From Lysobacterales bacterium 63-13 (GTDB lineage Bacteria > Pseudomonadota > Gammaproteobacteria > Xanthomonadales > Rhodanobacteraceae): a stretch of DNA of 64,000 nucleotides. The position numbers were made by a program, and so were the translations under genes. Numbering within the stretch: the stretch's first letter is position 1; every line of letters begins with the position of its first letter. The notes under the pieces are model-generated. The model saw only the letters and a program-made list of their open reading frames with translations. It was not told where the DNA came from and made no database searches. Positions 40,786 through 49,876 of the stretch are shown one piece after another. The DNA lies in contig MKWR01000021.1 of assembly GCA_001899855.1 (NCBI GenBank), positions 1 to 64,000 of the forward strand. The letters are read 5' to 3'.

Positions 40786-41745
40786 ATGGCGGGACAAGGC
40801 AATTCGATCCGCGCGATCTTCTTCGCACTCGGGGCAAATTTCGCCATTTTCGGGGCCAAGTCGATTGCCGCCGCCGTGACCGGTTCGGGGGCGATGCTGG
40901 CCGAGGCCGTGCACTCCCTGGCCGACTGCGGAAACCAGGTGCTGCTGCTTTTCGGCCTGCGCCAGGCGAAGACGCCGCCCTCGCCGGACTATCCACTCGG
41001 ATACGGCAAGGCCGTCTATTTCTGGTCCTTTCTCGTTGCCCTCATGCTGTTCAGCGTGGGCGGCATGTTTTCCCTGTACGAAGGCTGGCACAAGTTGTCG
41101 GAAGGCCAGCCGCTGACCTCGCCATGGATCGCCATCGGCGTGCTCGTCTTCAGCATCATCGTCGAGGGCATTTCCATGCGTGCGTGCCTGGTCGAGGTCA
41201 ACAAGGCGCGCGGCAACCAGAGTCTCTGGCAGTGGTTTCGGCAATCGCGCCAGGTCGAGCTGGTGGTGATATTCGGCGAAGACCTGGCCGCCTTGCTGGG
41301 CCTGACATTTGCCCTGATCGCCGTGGTTCTTGCCATGCTGACCGGCAATCCACTCTGGGATGCACTCGGCACCCTGGCCATCGGTGCCCTGCTGATCGTT
41401 GTCGCGGTACTGATCTCGATCGAAGTCAAGGCGATGCTGATCGGCCAGAGCATCGAGCCGCAATCACGCCGACGCCTGCTTGATTTTCTCGAACAGCGAC
41501 CGGAAATCGAAAAGGTCTACAACCTGCTCACCCTGCAACTCGGCAACGACGTCATGGTCTCGGTCAAGGCGAAGATGCGCGGCGAGGAATCCGCGCTGGG
41601 CATGATCGGGCAGATCAACACGATCGAGCGCGAGCTGAGGCGGAGTTTTCCCGAAGTCCGCTTCAGCTTCTTCGAGCCGGACATCGCCGACCACGACGAG
41701 CCAGACGCCACGATCAGCGAATCATTACGCCCACACCCACATTGA
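40786..41745 (+). CDS. Cation diffusion facilitator (CDF) transporter
   Basis: This 319-residue inner-membrane divalent metal exporter has about six membrane segments. Segment 2 carries MLAEAVHSLADCGNQVLLL, with the HSxxD metal site, and segment 5 carries NPLWDALGTLAIGALLIV with the partner Asp. A C-terminal cytoplasmic CDF domain follows (KVYNLLTLQLGNDVMVSVKAKM). It probably exports Zn(II) or Fe(II)/Mn(II); the metal is not determined. The start is ATG 40786 (MAGQGNSIRA). Its 3' end overlaps the convergent slp gene by 32 bp. Confidence 0.9.
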   Translation: MAGQGNSIRAIFFALGANFAIFGAKSIAAAVTGSGAMLAEAVHSLADCGNQVLLLFGLRQAKTPPSPDYPLGYGKAVYFWSFLVALMLFSVGGMFSLYEGWHKLSEGQPLTSPWIAIGVLVFSIIVEGISMRACLVEVNKARGNQSLWQWFRQSRQVELVVIFGEDLAALLGLTFALIAVVLAMLTGNPLWDALGTLAIGALLIVVAVLISIEVKAMLIGQSIEPQSRRRLLDFLEQRPEIEKVYNLLTLQLGNDVMVSVKAKMRGEESALGMIGQINTIERELRRSFPEVRFSFFEPDIADHDEPDATISESLRPHPH

Positions 41746-42250
41746 TGCGCGGCTTCTTGTCGAAGATGAAGCCCCAGGGCCAGACCTTGACCTCGCGGGC
41801 CTGCAGCAGCGGGTAGAGGTACTCATGTTCCTCGACCTGGCCCAGGCGCGTTCCTGAAACGCGGCCATGCACGCTCAGGTGTCGACCCGCCGGGTAATCG
41901 AAGGGCTCGACGAAACCCGGCAGGACGATGATGAAACGCCCGACCGTCGGCGCATCGGGCATGGGTTGCTGATCGCGATCCAGCGGATAGCCAATGACCT
42001 CGACTTCGCTGGTCTGCTCGCGATTGGCGACGCCGATGATGCGCCCGCCCCAGACGACATCACTGCCGAGGTGGCGTTCGGGTGACTGCTGCACGTCACT
42101 GGGCATGATCGGGGAGAGATTGCCGACATTCCTGAACACGGGAGCCGCACAGGCGCCCAGCAGCAAGGCTGTCGCAGCAAGCAGGAAGGCCAGGCGCCAC
42201 GGCGCAAACCATCGCTGCTCCGGCAACCTCGATGTGCAGCGCCACCTCAT
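41714..42250 (-). CDS. slp: Slp-family outer-membrane lipoprotein
   Basis: This is a 178-residue lipoprotein: a basic N-terminus, hydrophobic stretch and lipobox LLGAC. The mature sequence has NLSPIMPSDVQQSPERHLGSDVVWGGRIIGVANREQTSEVEVIGYPLD and ends with GYPL/FIV-type strands, matching Slp, an outer-membrane lipoprotein induced in stationary phase and carbon starvation in E. coli. It ends facing the CDF gene with a 32-bp convergent overlap. Confidence 0.87.
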   Translation of the reverse strand: MRWRCTSRLPEQRWFAPWRLAFLLAATALLLGACAAPVFRNVGNLSPIMPSDVQQSPERHLGSDVVWGGRIIGVANREQTSEVEVIGYPLDRDQQPMPDAPTVGRFIIVLPGFVEPFDYPAGRHLSVHGRVSGTRLGQVEEHEYLYPLLQAREVKVWPWGFIFDKKPRINVGVGVMIR

Positions 42251-42267
42251 CGACGCGGTTCTCCTGC

Positions 42268-43113
42268 TCAGTCGCGCAACAGCCATTCAATCCGGTGCTG
42301 ACCATAGCGCCCCTGCGAGAGCAGGTTCTGCAGGGCAGGCAGCAGTTCCTGCAGTTGGCGTTCGAACTTCCACGGTGGATTGATGATGGCCATGCCACAG
42401 CCGTTCAGGCGCAAGGCCGAGTTGTCCGGATGCAGGAGCAGTTCGGCGACGAGGATCTTGTCGAAGCCACTCTTGCCCAGCCAGCGATGGAAGGGTTGCA
42501 CCTGCTGGCGCAGCTTGATCGGATACCACACCGCGTAGATGCCCCCGGGCCAACGCTTTGCCGCGTCGGCCAGTGCCTTCTCGATGAGGCGGAACTCGCC
42601 ATCCTGCGCCTCGAACGGCGGATCGATGAGGACCAGGCCGCGGCGTTGCACGGGTGGCAACAGCGCGTTCATGGCCGCATAACCGTCGCGCTCGTGGATT
42701 GCGAAGCGCGCATCCCCGCTGAGGGCGGAGCGCAGCGCCGCGCATTCCTCCGCCTGCACTTCGCAAAGGATTCCGCGATCTTCCTCGCGCATGACCAGGC
42801 TGGCAATGAGTGGCGAGCCGGGATACTCGATCAGTTCGTCGCGCCCGGCGTTGAGCGAGCGCACGAGATTGACATAGACATGCAGCAGGCTCGGCAAGCG
42901 CGTCGCAGTGAGCAGGCGCTGCACGCCATCCGCGGCTTCGGCCGTGCGCATTGCCTCGCTGTCGTTCAGCAGGTAGTGGCCACGTCCCGCATGCGTATCC
43001 ATGAAGCAGAACGGCTTCTGCTTGGACTTCAATGACTCGAGCAGCCCGATCAGGATCGAGTGCTTGAACACGTCGGCAAAATTTCCGGCATGGAATGCAT
43101 GGCGATAGTTCAT
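42268..43113 (-). CDS. rlmJ: 23S rRNA (adenine(2030)-N6)-methyltransferase
   Basis: This 281-residue SAM-dependent enzyme has MNYRHAFHAGNFADVFKHSILIGLLESL and CFMDTHAGRGHYLL, which form the SAM-binding region, and LVLIDPPFE as the NPPY-type catalytic motif. WYPIKLRQQVQPF and the C-terminal INPPWKFERQLQE are typical of RlmJ (YhiR). The start is ATG 43113. Confidence 0.94.
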   Translation of the reverse strand: MNYRHAFHAGNFADVFKHSILIGLLESLKSKQKPFCFMDTHAGRGHYLLNDSEAMRTAEAADGVQRLLTATRLPSLLHVYVNLVRSLNAGRDELIEYPGSPLIASLVMREEDRGILCEVQAEECAALRSALSGDARFAIHERDGYAAMNALLPPVQRRGLVLIDPPFEAQDGEFRLIEKALADAAKRWPGGIYAVWYPIKLRQQVQPFHRWLGKSGFDKILVAELLLHPDNSALRLNGCGMAIINPPWKFERQLQELLPALQNLLSQGRYGQHRIEWLLRD

Positions 43114-43327
43114 GGGCTTCCCGGCTCGACGCTCAATGACGGTCTGGAACGAGTCGGCAACATAACCGGCGGATGGCTTGCCGGCAAGGGTGTAAAAAGC
43201 TACTCCGGCCACGGCTTTGGCGAGGACCTCGGCGCAGCAGTCGTCGCGCCGCAATTCGTTACCTATGGCCATGCCGAAACTGAATGGCGGGTGCTAGATT
43301 CCGCAGGATTTCCGTCGGGGGTGGGCA

Positions 43328-45148
43328 ATGAGAACACTGTTGAAATGGTTGGCACGCGGGGTCTTGCTGGTGGTTGTCGTGGCGGCTGTCGCCTTCGTCC
43401 ACGTCTGGTACTTCAAGCCGTACAAGATCGACTGGTTTTACGGCAAGACCTTCCTGCAGTTCGCCCTGCAAAGCCCGCAAATGCTCAGCAGCATGCGCAT
43501 CCTGCCGCCGTGGGCCGATTTCTACAGTGACCGGCTCGACGATGCCTCGCCCCGGCATGCCGATGAGATGGCGGCGCTGGTCAAGGCCGATCTCGACATG
43601 CTGCATCGCTACGATCGCGCTGCGCTCGACGACGAGGGCAAGTTGTCCTACGACGCGCTCGAGTTCTTCCTCAAGGACCAGGTCGAAGGCGAGCGATTCC
43701 GCTACAACGATTTTCCGGTCAACCAGATGTTCGGCATCCAGTCGAACCTGCCGAATTTCATGGCCGACACGCATCAGGTCAACAACACGAGCGATGCCGA
43801 GAGCTACATCAAGCGCCTCGATCTCTTTCCCGTGCAGTTCGCTCAGGTCATCGAGGGCCTGAAACTGCGTGAAAGCAGCGGCGCGGTCCCGCCAAAGTTC
43901 ACGGTCGACAAGGTGCTCGAGCAGATGTCCGGCTTCATCGCCATGCCGGCCCGGGAAAACATGCTCTACACCAGTTTCCAGGACAAGCTCGCCAAGCTCG
44001 GCAGCGGCAAGCTGGATCAGGCGCGCCAGGATGACTTGCTGGCGCGCGCGCAGGCAGCCATCGATGGCAAGGTCTATCCGGCCTATCGCGGGCTCATCGC
44101 CTATTTCACCGCACTGCAGCCCAAGGCGACACAGAACCTTGGCGCCTGGAGCTTGCCGGATGGCGATGCCTACTACGCCTGGTGCGTGCGCAGCCACACC
44201 ACGACCGACATGAGCCCGGCGCAGGTCCATGAACTCGGCCTCTCCGAAGTCGCACGCATCAGCGCCGAGATGGATGTCATCCTGCGCGAGCAGGGCTTGA
44301 GCGAAGGCAGCGTCGGCGCGCGCGTGCAGCAACTCGCGCGCCATCCCGAGCAGATGTATGCGAATACGCCGGAAGGGAAGGCGGCAATGATCGCCGGCTA
44401 CCAGGCGATCCTCGATGAGGTCAACGCCAATCTCGGCGATGCCTTCAACCGGCGGCCAAAGCTCGGCGTCGAGGTCAAGGCAGTGCCTGCCTTCTCCGAG
44501 AAGACTGCACCCGGTGCCTACTACCAGGACGGCGCCTTTGACGGCTCACGCCCCGGCGTTTTCTACGCGAACATGCGCGATCCCGGCGAAACGCCGAAAT
44601 TCGCGATGCGCACGCTGGCCTATCACGAAGGCATCCCCGGCCACCATTTCCAGATCACCATCGCCCAGGAATTGCAGGACGTTCCTTTCTTCCGTCGCGT
44701 GTTGCCGTTCACCGCGTACTCGGAAGGCTGGGCCTTGTATGCCGAACGGCTGGCCTGGGAGTTGGGCTTCGAGAAGGATCCGCTCGACAACCTCGGTCGC
44801 CTGCGCGACGAGATGATGCGCGCGGTGCGCCTGGTCGTCGACAGCGGCATCCACTACAAGCGCTGGACCCGCGAGCAGGCCATTGCCTATATGCTTGAAA
44901 ACACCGGCATGGGCGAGGGTGATGTCACCGCCGAAATCGAGCGCTACTTCGTCAACCCGGGGCAGGCGCTTGCCTACAAGGCCGGCATGCTGAAGATCCT
45001 CGCCCTGCGCGAGAAGGCGAAACAGGAACTCGGCGACAAGTTCATGCTCGGCGAATTCCACGACCAGATGCTGAGCCACGGTGCTTTGCCGCTATCCCTG
45101 ATCGAGCGGGTCGTCGACAACTGGATTGCCGAAAGGAAAGGCGGGTGA
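43328..45148 (+). CDS. DUF885 family, zinc-metallopeptidase-like exported protein
   Basis: This is a 606-residue protein. An N-terminal membrane segment (LARGVLLVVVVAAVAFVHVWYF) anchors a large helical periplasmic domain. Near residue 433 the motif AYHEGIPGHHFQI resembles the HExxH zinc site of the family (HEGIPGHH), and a second conserved Glu is in YSEGWALYAERLAWE. DUF885 members are related to carboxypeptidase-like M3-type folds; the substrate is unknown. It is divergent from rlmJ. Confidence 0.85.
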   Translation: MRTLLKWLARGVLLVVVVAAVAFVHVWYFKPYKIDWFYGKTFLQFALQSPQMLSSMRILPPWADFYSDRLDDASPRHADEMAALVKADLDMLHRYDRAALDDEGKLSYDALEFFLKDQVEGERFRYNDFPVNQMFGIQSNLPNFMADTHQVNNTSDAESYIKRLDLFPVQFAQVIEGLKLRESSGAVPPKFTVDKVLEQMSGFIAMPARENMLYTSFQDKLAKLGSGKLDQARQDDLLARAQAAIDGKVYPAYRGLIAYFTALQPKATQNLGAWSLPDGDAYYAWCVRSHTTTDMSPAQVHELGLSEVARISAEMDVILREQGLSEGSVGARVQQLARHPEQMYANTPEGKAAMIAGYQAILDEVNANLGDAFNRRPKLGVEVKAVPAFSEKTAPGAYYQDGAFDGSRPGVFYANMRDPGETPKFAMRTLAYHEGIPGHHFQITIAQELQDVPFFRRVLPFTAYSEGWALYAERLAWELGFEKDPLDNLGRLRDEMMRAVRLVVDSGIHYKRWTREQAIAYMLENTGMGEGDVTAEIERYFVNPGQALAYKAGMLKILALREKAKQELGDKFMLGEFHDQMLSHGALPLSLIERVVDNWIAERKGG

Positions 45149-45244
45149 CAAAGGTCAGGCGCGATGGCTGACGCGCGCACCTGCCACGCATCGCCCGCAG
45201 GGGCGATGCTTCCAGCGCACCCTGTCGGTGCACTGGAGTCGAAC

Positions 45245-45415
45245 ATGAACCTGTCAGTTGATCAGCGCGATACCTTGAGCCGTTGGCTGCCCACCGTCCT
45301 TGTCGTCGCAGCCGTCTGGTTGCTCGCCCGTGGCCTCAAGCGGTCCTTCTGGGCGGTCTTCGGCATTGGCTGGGTGATGCACTGGAGCGGCGGGCGCTTG
45401 CCGTTCTGGTTCTGA
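45245..45415 (+). CDS. Small membrane protein, unknown
   Basis: This 56-residue protein has a central hydrophobic segment (WLPTVLVVAAVWLLARGL) and a second weaker one (FWAVFGIGWVMHWSGG). It has no family I recognise. It starts ATG 45245 with no obvious Shine-Dalgarno sequence. It lies between the DUF885 gene and the convergent miaB, so it is either a small expressed protein or a chance frame. Confidence 0.45.
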   Translation: MNLSVDQRDTLSRWLPTVLVVAAVWLLARGLKRSFWAVFGIGWVMHWSGGRLPFWF

Positions 45416-45433
45416 CTCCGGATTGGCCAGCGA

Positions 45434-46780
45434 TCAGGCGGCTTGCTCGTCGCTCTTGTGCGGCACGCGGCCACGCAGGGAATTGGCCATGACCTCGGTG
45501 ATGACCACGTCGACGAACTGGCCGGTCATGCGCGGGTGGCCGACGAAGTTGACCTTGCGCATGTTTTCCGTGCGCCCGGTCATCTCCTCGGGATCGCGCC
45601 GACTCGGGCCTTCGACGAGGATGCTTTGCGTGGTTCCAAGCATGGCCTCGTTGATCCTGCGGGCGTTCTCGTTGAGCGCGGCCTGCAGTTGCTGCAGGCG
45701 TTCGTGCTTGACCTCGACCGGGGTTTCGTCGGCCAGGCTGGCGGCCGGCGTGCCGGGGCGCGAGGAGAATATGAAGCTGAAACTCTGGTCAAAGCCGACT
45801 TCGTCGATCAGTTTCATGGTCCTGGCGAAATCGGCATCGCTTTCGCCGGGGAAGCCGACGATGAAATCCGTGGACACGCAGATGTCCGGGCGAACGCCGC
45901 GCAGCTTGCGGATGCGCTGCTTGTATTCAAGCGCCGTGTAGCCGCGCTTCATGGCCGCAAGGATGCGATCGGAACCGGATTGCACGGGCAGGTGAAGGTA
46001 ATTGGCCAATTGCGGAACATTCGCGTAGGCCTCGATCAGCGAATCACTGAATTCCATCGGATGCGAAGTGGTAAAGCGGATACGGCCGATGCCATCGATC
46101 TGCGCCACGGCATGGATGAGCAAGCCAAGGTCGGCAGTGCCACCTTCGTGCATCGGTCCGCGGTAGGCATTGACGTTCTGGCCGAGCAGGTTGACCTCGC
46201 GCACGCCTTGTTCGGCAAGCTGGGCAATCTCGGCAAGCACGTCATCGAACGGCCGGCTGATTTCCTCGCCGCGCGTGTACGGCACGACGCAAAAGCTGCA
46301 GTATTTCGAGCAGCCTTCCATGATCGAGACAAAGGCGCTCGGGCCTTCCGCGCGCGGCTCGGGCAGGCGATCGAATTTCTCGATCTCGGGAAAGCTGATG
46401 TCGACCTGCGGCTTGCCGCTGCGGCGCCGCGCCTCGATCATTTCCGGCAAGCGGTGCAGGGTCTGCGGGCCGAAAACCAGATCGACATACGGTGCCCGCT
46501 TGACGATTGCCGCGCCTTCCTGGCTGGCCACGCAGCCGCCGACGCCGATGACCACGGATTCCTTGTGCTGCTTGAGTTCCTTCCAGCGGCCAAGCTGGCT
46601 GAACACCTTTTCCTGGGCCTTCTCGCGGATCGAGCAGGTATTGATCAGGATGACGTCGGCCTCGGCCTCATCGTCGGTCAATTGCAGACCGTGCGCGGTG
46701 CCGAGCACATCGGCCATTTTTGCCGAGTCGTACTCGTTCATCTGGCAACCGTGCGTCTTGATGTAGAGCTTTCCGGTCAT
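45434..46780 (-). CDS. miaB: tRNA-2-methylthio-N6-dimethylallyladenosine synthase
   Basis: This 448-residue radical-SAM methylthiotransferase converts i6A37 to ms2i6A37 in tRNA. The UPF0004 domain carries cluster Cys in [26 protein letters not shown] and [11 protein letters not shown], and the radical SAM cluster is in [16 protein letters not shown]. The TRAM domain is at the C-terminus ([28 protein letters not shown]…[16 protein letters not shown]). The length is normal. Confidence 0.97.
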   Translation of the reverse strand: MTGKLYIKTHGCQMNEYDSAKMADVLGTAHGLQLTDDEAEADVILINTCSIREKAQEKVFSQLGRWKELKQHKESVVIGVGGCVASQEGAAIVKRAPYVDLVFGPQTLHRLPEMIEARRRSGKPQVDISFPEIEKFDRLPEPRAEGPSAFVSIMEGCSKYCSFCVVPYTRGEEISRPFDDVLAEIAQLAEQGVREVNLLGQNVNAYRGPMHEGGTADLGLLIHAVAQIDGIGRIRFTTSHPMEFSDSLIEAYANVPQLANYLHLPVQSGSDRILAAMKRGYTALEYKQRIRKLRGVRPDICVSTDFIVGFPGESDADFARTMKLIDEVGFDQSFSFIFSSRPGTPAASLADETPVEVKHERLQQLQAALNENARRINEAMLGTTQSILVEGPSRRDPEEMTGRTENMRKVNFVGHPRMTGQFVDVVITEVMANSLRGRVPHKSDEQAA

Positions 46781-46925
46781 GGGATCTGGAGAATTGTCAG
46801 GAAACCCAGTAGTTTACGCACTGGACTTGAGGCTCGCCAGCAACACGCCGGCGAATTCAAGGCGTTTTCCGGAGCCGCAGCGCCGTTTCCGGAACGCCGC
46901 TGGGCCAGGTTGTTGAACGGTGGTG

Positions 46926-47861
46926 ATGAAAAAAATATCGAAAAATCAGCTATTTGGCGGATTCTTCTCGATCGGGTTGATGTTCTCGACCGGCGCGCTT
47001 GCGGATACCTTGTACAAATGCGCGGGCCCGGGCGGCAGCGTCGCCTACACCAACAAGCAGTCCTCGTTCACCGCGTGCAAGGCGATTGGCAGCTACGCGC
47101 TCAAGCCAGCCGCGGCCCGCAGCAAGCAAGCCGAGCGCAAGGTCGATTATTCGGAGCGGCCTGACGTTCGTGCGACCAGCACGGGTGTCGTTTCATCGGC
47201 GGCAATGCTGCCATCGGCGAAAGCCGAGCCCGTCGCCGCGCTGCCGGAACAGCCGGTTGCCAAGGTGATGACCAGCGCGACGACATCGAGCGCCGCTCCC
47301 AAGGTGCTGCGCGGTGCCGTCTACAAGGTCGAGCGCAGCAGCGGCATCACCGAGTACACCAATGTGCGCCCGCGCGACGGACGCTTCGCCTTGCTCTTCA
47401 CCTATATTTCAACCTGCGTCGCCTGCGATCTGCATTCGACGATCAACTTTGCCCGCACCGCGCTCAATGTCGATGCCTACAAGGCCGAGGTTGACCTGGC
47501 CGCCAGCGAGTTCGGCGTCGATGCGGCCTTGCTGCGCGCGGTCATCCATGCCGAGTCGGCCTTCAATCCAATGGCGATTTCAGCCAAGGGCGCGCAAGGA
47601 TTGATGCAGCTGATGCCGGGCACGGCCACCGATCTCGGCGTGGAGGATGCGTTCGATGCCGCGCAGAACATCCGCGGCGGGGCCGAATACCTCGCCCGCA
47701 TGCTCAAGGATTTCGATGGCGACGAGCGCCTCGCCGCCGCGGCTTACAACGCTGGCCCGGGCGCTGTCCGCAAATATGCGAATGTGCCGCCGTATGCCGA
47801 AACCCAGGTCTATGTCGAACGCGTGGCAACCTTGCGCGATCGTTACCGCAAGGCGCTCTAG
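46926..47861 (+). CDS. Lytic transglycosylase (SLT domain)
   Basis: This is a 311-residue exported protein. A signal peptide (LFGGFFSIGLMFSTGALA) precedes a Cys-containing DUF4124-like segment (DTLYKCAGPGGSVAYTNKQSSFTAC), then a linker and an SLT domain: VIHAESAFNPMAISAKGAQGLMQLMPGTATDLGV, with the catalytic Glu in HAESAFN, and AAAAYNAGPGAVRKYA near the end. It cleaves peptidoglycan glycan strands. The start could be ATG 46926, or GTG 46920/46923 just upstream. Confidence 0.9.
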   Translation: MKKISKNQLFGGFFSIGLMFSTGALADTLYKCAGPGGSVAYTNKQSSFTACKAIGSYALKPAAARSKQAERKVDYSERPDVRATSTGVVSSAAMLPSAKAEPVAALPEQPVAKVMTSATTSSAAPKVLRGAVYKVERSSGITEYTNVRPRDGRFALLFTYISTCVACDLHSTINFARTALNVDAYKAEVDLAASEFGVDAALLRAVIHAESAFNPMAISAKGAQGLMQLMPGTATDLGVEDAFDAAQNIRGGAEYLARMLKDFDGDERLAAAAYNAGPGAVRKYANVPPYAETQVYVERVATLRDRYRKAL

Positions 47862-47893
47862 GGCAAGCCTGATCCGGCGTGATCCGGCCGGTT

Positions 47894-49117
47894 TCAGGTT
47901 CCGCTGGCGGTAATCTGCGGGCGCTGCATCAGGGTGATTTCCACCGAGAACGGCGTGCCACCGCGCAAGCCGGAGAGGTGCGCCGTCGTGCCCGGGGCGA
48001 GGGCAGCCTCGTGACTGCGCAGATCGGCCTGGTCGATGATTTCCTCGGCATCCAGCTTGAGCAGGAGATCGCCGCGGCGCAGGCCGGCGTTGTCCGCTGG
48101 TCCGCCCGGCAACACTTCAACGACGACGACTCCGCGCTGCAACGGCGTGGTTTCCGGCGTGCCCGCACTGAGCGCGGATACATCGGCATATTCCGCACCA
48201 AACCAGCCGCGGATGACCATGCCATGGCTGATGATCTGGTCGAGCACGGCCTTGGCCGTGCTCACCGGTATGGCAAAGCCGATTCCCTCGGCATTGTTCT
48301 GCGGTGATCCGCCGCCGCGCGTGTCGCCACCGGCGTTGCGGTAGACGGCGGTATTGATGCCGACCAGTTCGCCAAGGGCATTGACCAGGGCACCTCCGGA
48401 ATTGCCGAAGTTGATCGCCGCGTCGGTCTGGATGAAGTCCTCATAAGCGGACAGGCGCAATTGCCGGCCGGTCGCGCTGACGATGCCCATGGTCACCGTC
48501 TTGCCGACGCCGAACGGATTGCCGATGGCGAGGACGACATCGCCGACGTTGACATCGCCACGATCGGCGACGGCAATCGTCGGCAGGTCGCTGGCGTCGA
48601 TCTTGAGCACGGCCAGGTCGGTGTCCGCATCGGCGCCGATCACGCGCGCCTGGGCAACGCGCCCGTCTGACAGCAGCACCTGGATGTCATCGGCACCGCT
48701 GATCACGTGATTGTTGGTCAGCACGTAGCCATCGGCGCTGAAGACCACGCCCGAGCCCAGGCTGTGTTCCTGCTTCTTGTATGCCGGGCCGGCGGCAATC
48801 GCGCCAAACAAGCGCCGCGTTACCGGATCGGGAACGATGCGGAACTGGCGGACCGTGGTGATCTTGTTGGCATAGATGCTGACCACTGCAGGTGCCGCCC
48901 GACTCACCGCATCGGCATAGGAAACCGGTCCCTCGGAGTGCGCGGAGCCTGCGCTGGGAAGATTCCTGGCCGGCTCGCTCCGCGTGGCCATCGCCTTCTC
49001 TCCACGCAAGCGGTCGACAATGCCGGGAGCAAGCAGGCTCAGCACGAACGCCAGCGCCAGGCCGAGGACGCTGAAGCGCAGGATGAAGGAAAGGATTCGG
49101 GTGGTTGAGCGGCGCAT
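47894..49117 (-). CDS. HtrA/DegS-like serine protease with one PDZ domain
   Basis: This is a 407-residue periplasmic protease anchored by one N-terminal segment (LSFILRFSVLGLALAFVLSLLA). The trypsin-like triad is complete: His137 (TNNHVIS), Asp167 (DTDLAVLKID) and Ser240 (INFGNSGGALVN). One PDZ domain (GVVVVEVLPGGPADNAGLRRGDLLLKLDAEEI) follows, so it resembles DegS more than the two-PDZ DegP. An insert (AGGDTRGGGSPQNNAEGIGFAIPV) lies near the active site. I start at ATG 49117; ATG 49156 is an alternative in frame. It is divergent from petA. Confidence 0.88.
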   Translation of the reverse strand: MRRSTTRILSFILRFSVLGLALAFVLSLLAPGIVDRLRGEKAMATRSEPARNLPSAGSAHSEGPVSYADAVSRAAPAVVSIYANKITTVRQFRIVPDPVTRRLFGAIAAGPAYKKQEHSLGSGVVFSADGYVLTNNHVISGADDIQVLLSDGRVAQARVIGADADTDLAVLKIDASDLPTIAVADRGDVNVGDVVLAIGNPFGVGKTVTMGIVSATGRQLRLSAYEDFIQTDAAINFGNSGGALVNALGELVGINTAVYRNAGGDTRGGGSPQNNAEGIGFAIPVSTAKAVLDQIISHGMVIRGWFGAEYADVSALSAGTPETTPLQRGVVVVEVLPGGPADNAGLRRGDLLLKLDAEEIIDQADLRSHEAALAPGTTAHLSGLRGGTPFSVEITLMQRPQITASGT

Positions 49118-49279
49118 GAGGGTAAACTGACGGTTGGCGCGGGTGATGGTGGACATCCTGCCACGCTGCTCTCGATTGTGCGGTGCAGACAGCTTCGTTA
49201 AACTAGCATGATATTGCGGCACCCCCGCGTTCAATCCCAGTTCCTTTTCCTTTTTCAGCAAGCTCTCGTGGAGTGCCGG

Positions 49280-49876
49280 ATGGCAAATGACGGCGTCGAC
49301 ATGGGCCGCCGCAGGTTCCTCACCGCAACGACAGCCGTCGTTGGTGGTGCAGGAATCGCAATGGCGGCCATACCTTTCATCAAATCGTGGCAACCGAGTG
49401 CGCGGGCGAAGACCGCCGGTGCTCCGGTCGAAGCCGACATCAGCAAGCTCGAACTCGGGCAGATGGTGATGTTCGAGTGGCGCGGCCAGCCGATCTGGAT
49501 CATCCGCCGCACCCAGGCGCAACTCGACGTGCTGTCGAGCCTGGATCCGCAGCTCAAGGACCCGAAGTCCGAGGTCACCGAGCAGCAGCCGGCGTTCGCG
49601 AAGAACGAATATCGTTCGGAGAAGCCCGAGCTGTTTGTCGTCGTCGGCATCTGCACGCACCTGGGCTGCGCGCCGAAATTGCACGCCGAGCTCAAGCCCG
49701 AGCCGTTCGATCCGGACTGGAAGGGCGGCTTCTTCTGTCCATGCCACAAGTCGCGCTTCGACATGGCAGGTCGCGTCTATGACGGTGTGCCCGCACCCAC
49801 CAACCTGGTGGTGCCGCCGTACTACTTCATTGACGACAACCACATCATGATCGGCGAGATGAAGGGGGCAGCGTAA
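49280..49876 (+). CDS. petA: Ubiquinol-cytochrome c reductase Rieske iron-sulfur subunit
   Basis: This is the 198-residue Rieske protein of the cytochrome bc1 complex. A twin-arginine signal/anchor (MGRRRFLTATTAVVGGAGIAM) precedes the cluster motifs ICTHLGC and FFCPCHKSRFD, with the [2Fe-2S] ligands C-x-H and C-x-x-H. The second motif reads CPCHKS where many homologues have CPCHGS; the ligands themselves are intact. The start is ATG 49280. It is the first gene of petABC, whose stop overlaps the petB start by one base. Confidence 0.96.
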   Translation: MANDGVDMGRRRFLTATTAVVGGAGIAMAAIPFIKSWQPSARAKTAGAPVEADISKLELGQMVMFEWRGQPIWIIRRTQAQLDVLSSLDPQLKDPKSEVTEQQPAFAKNEYRSEKPELFVVVGICTHLGCAPKLHAELKPEPFDPDWKGGFFCPCHKSRFDMAGRVYDGVPAPTNLVVPPYYFIDDNHIMIGEMKGAA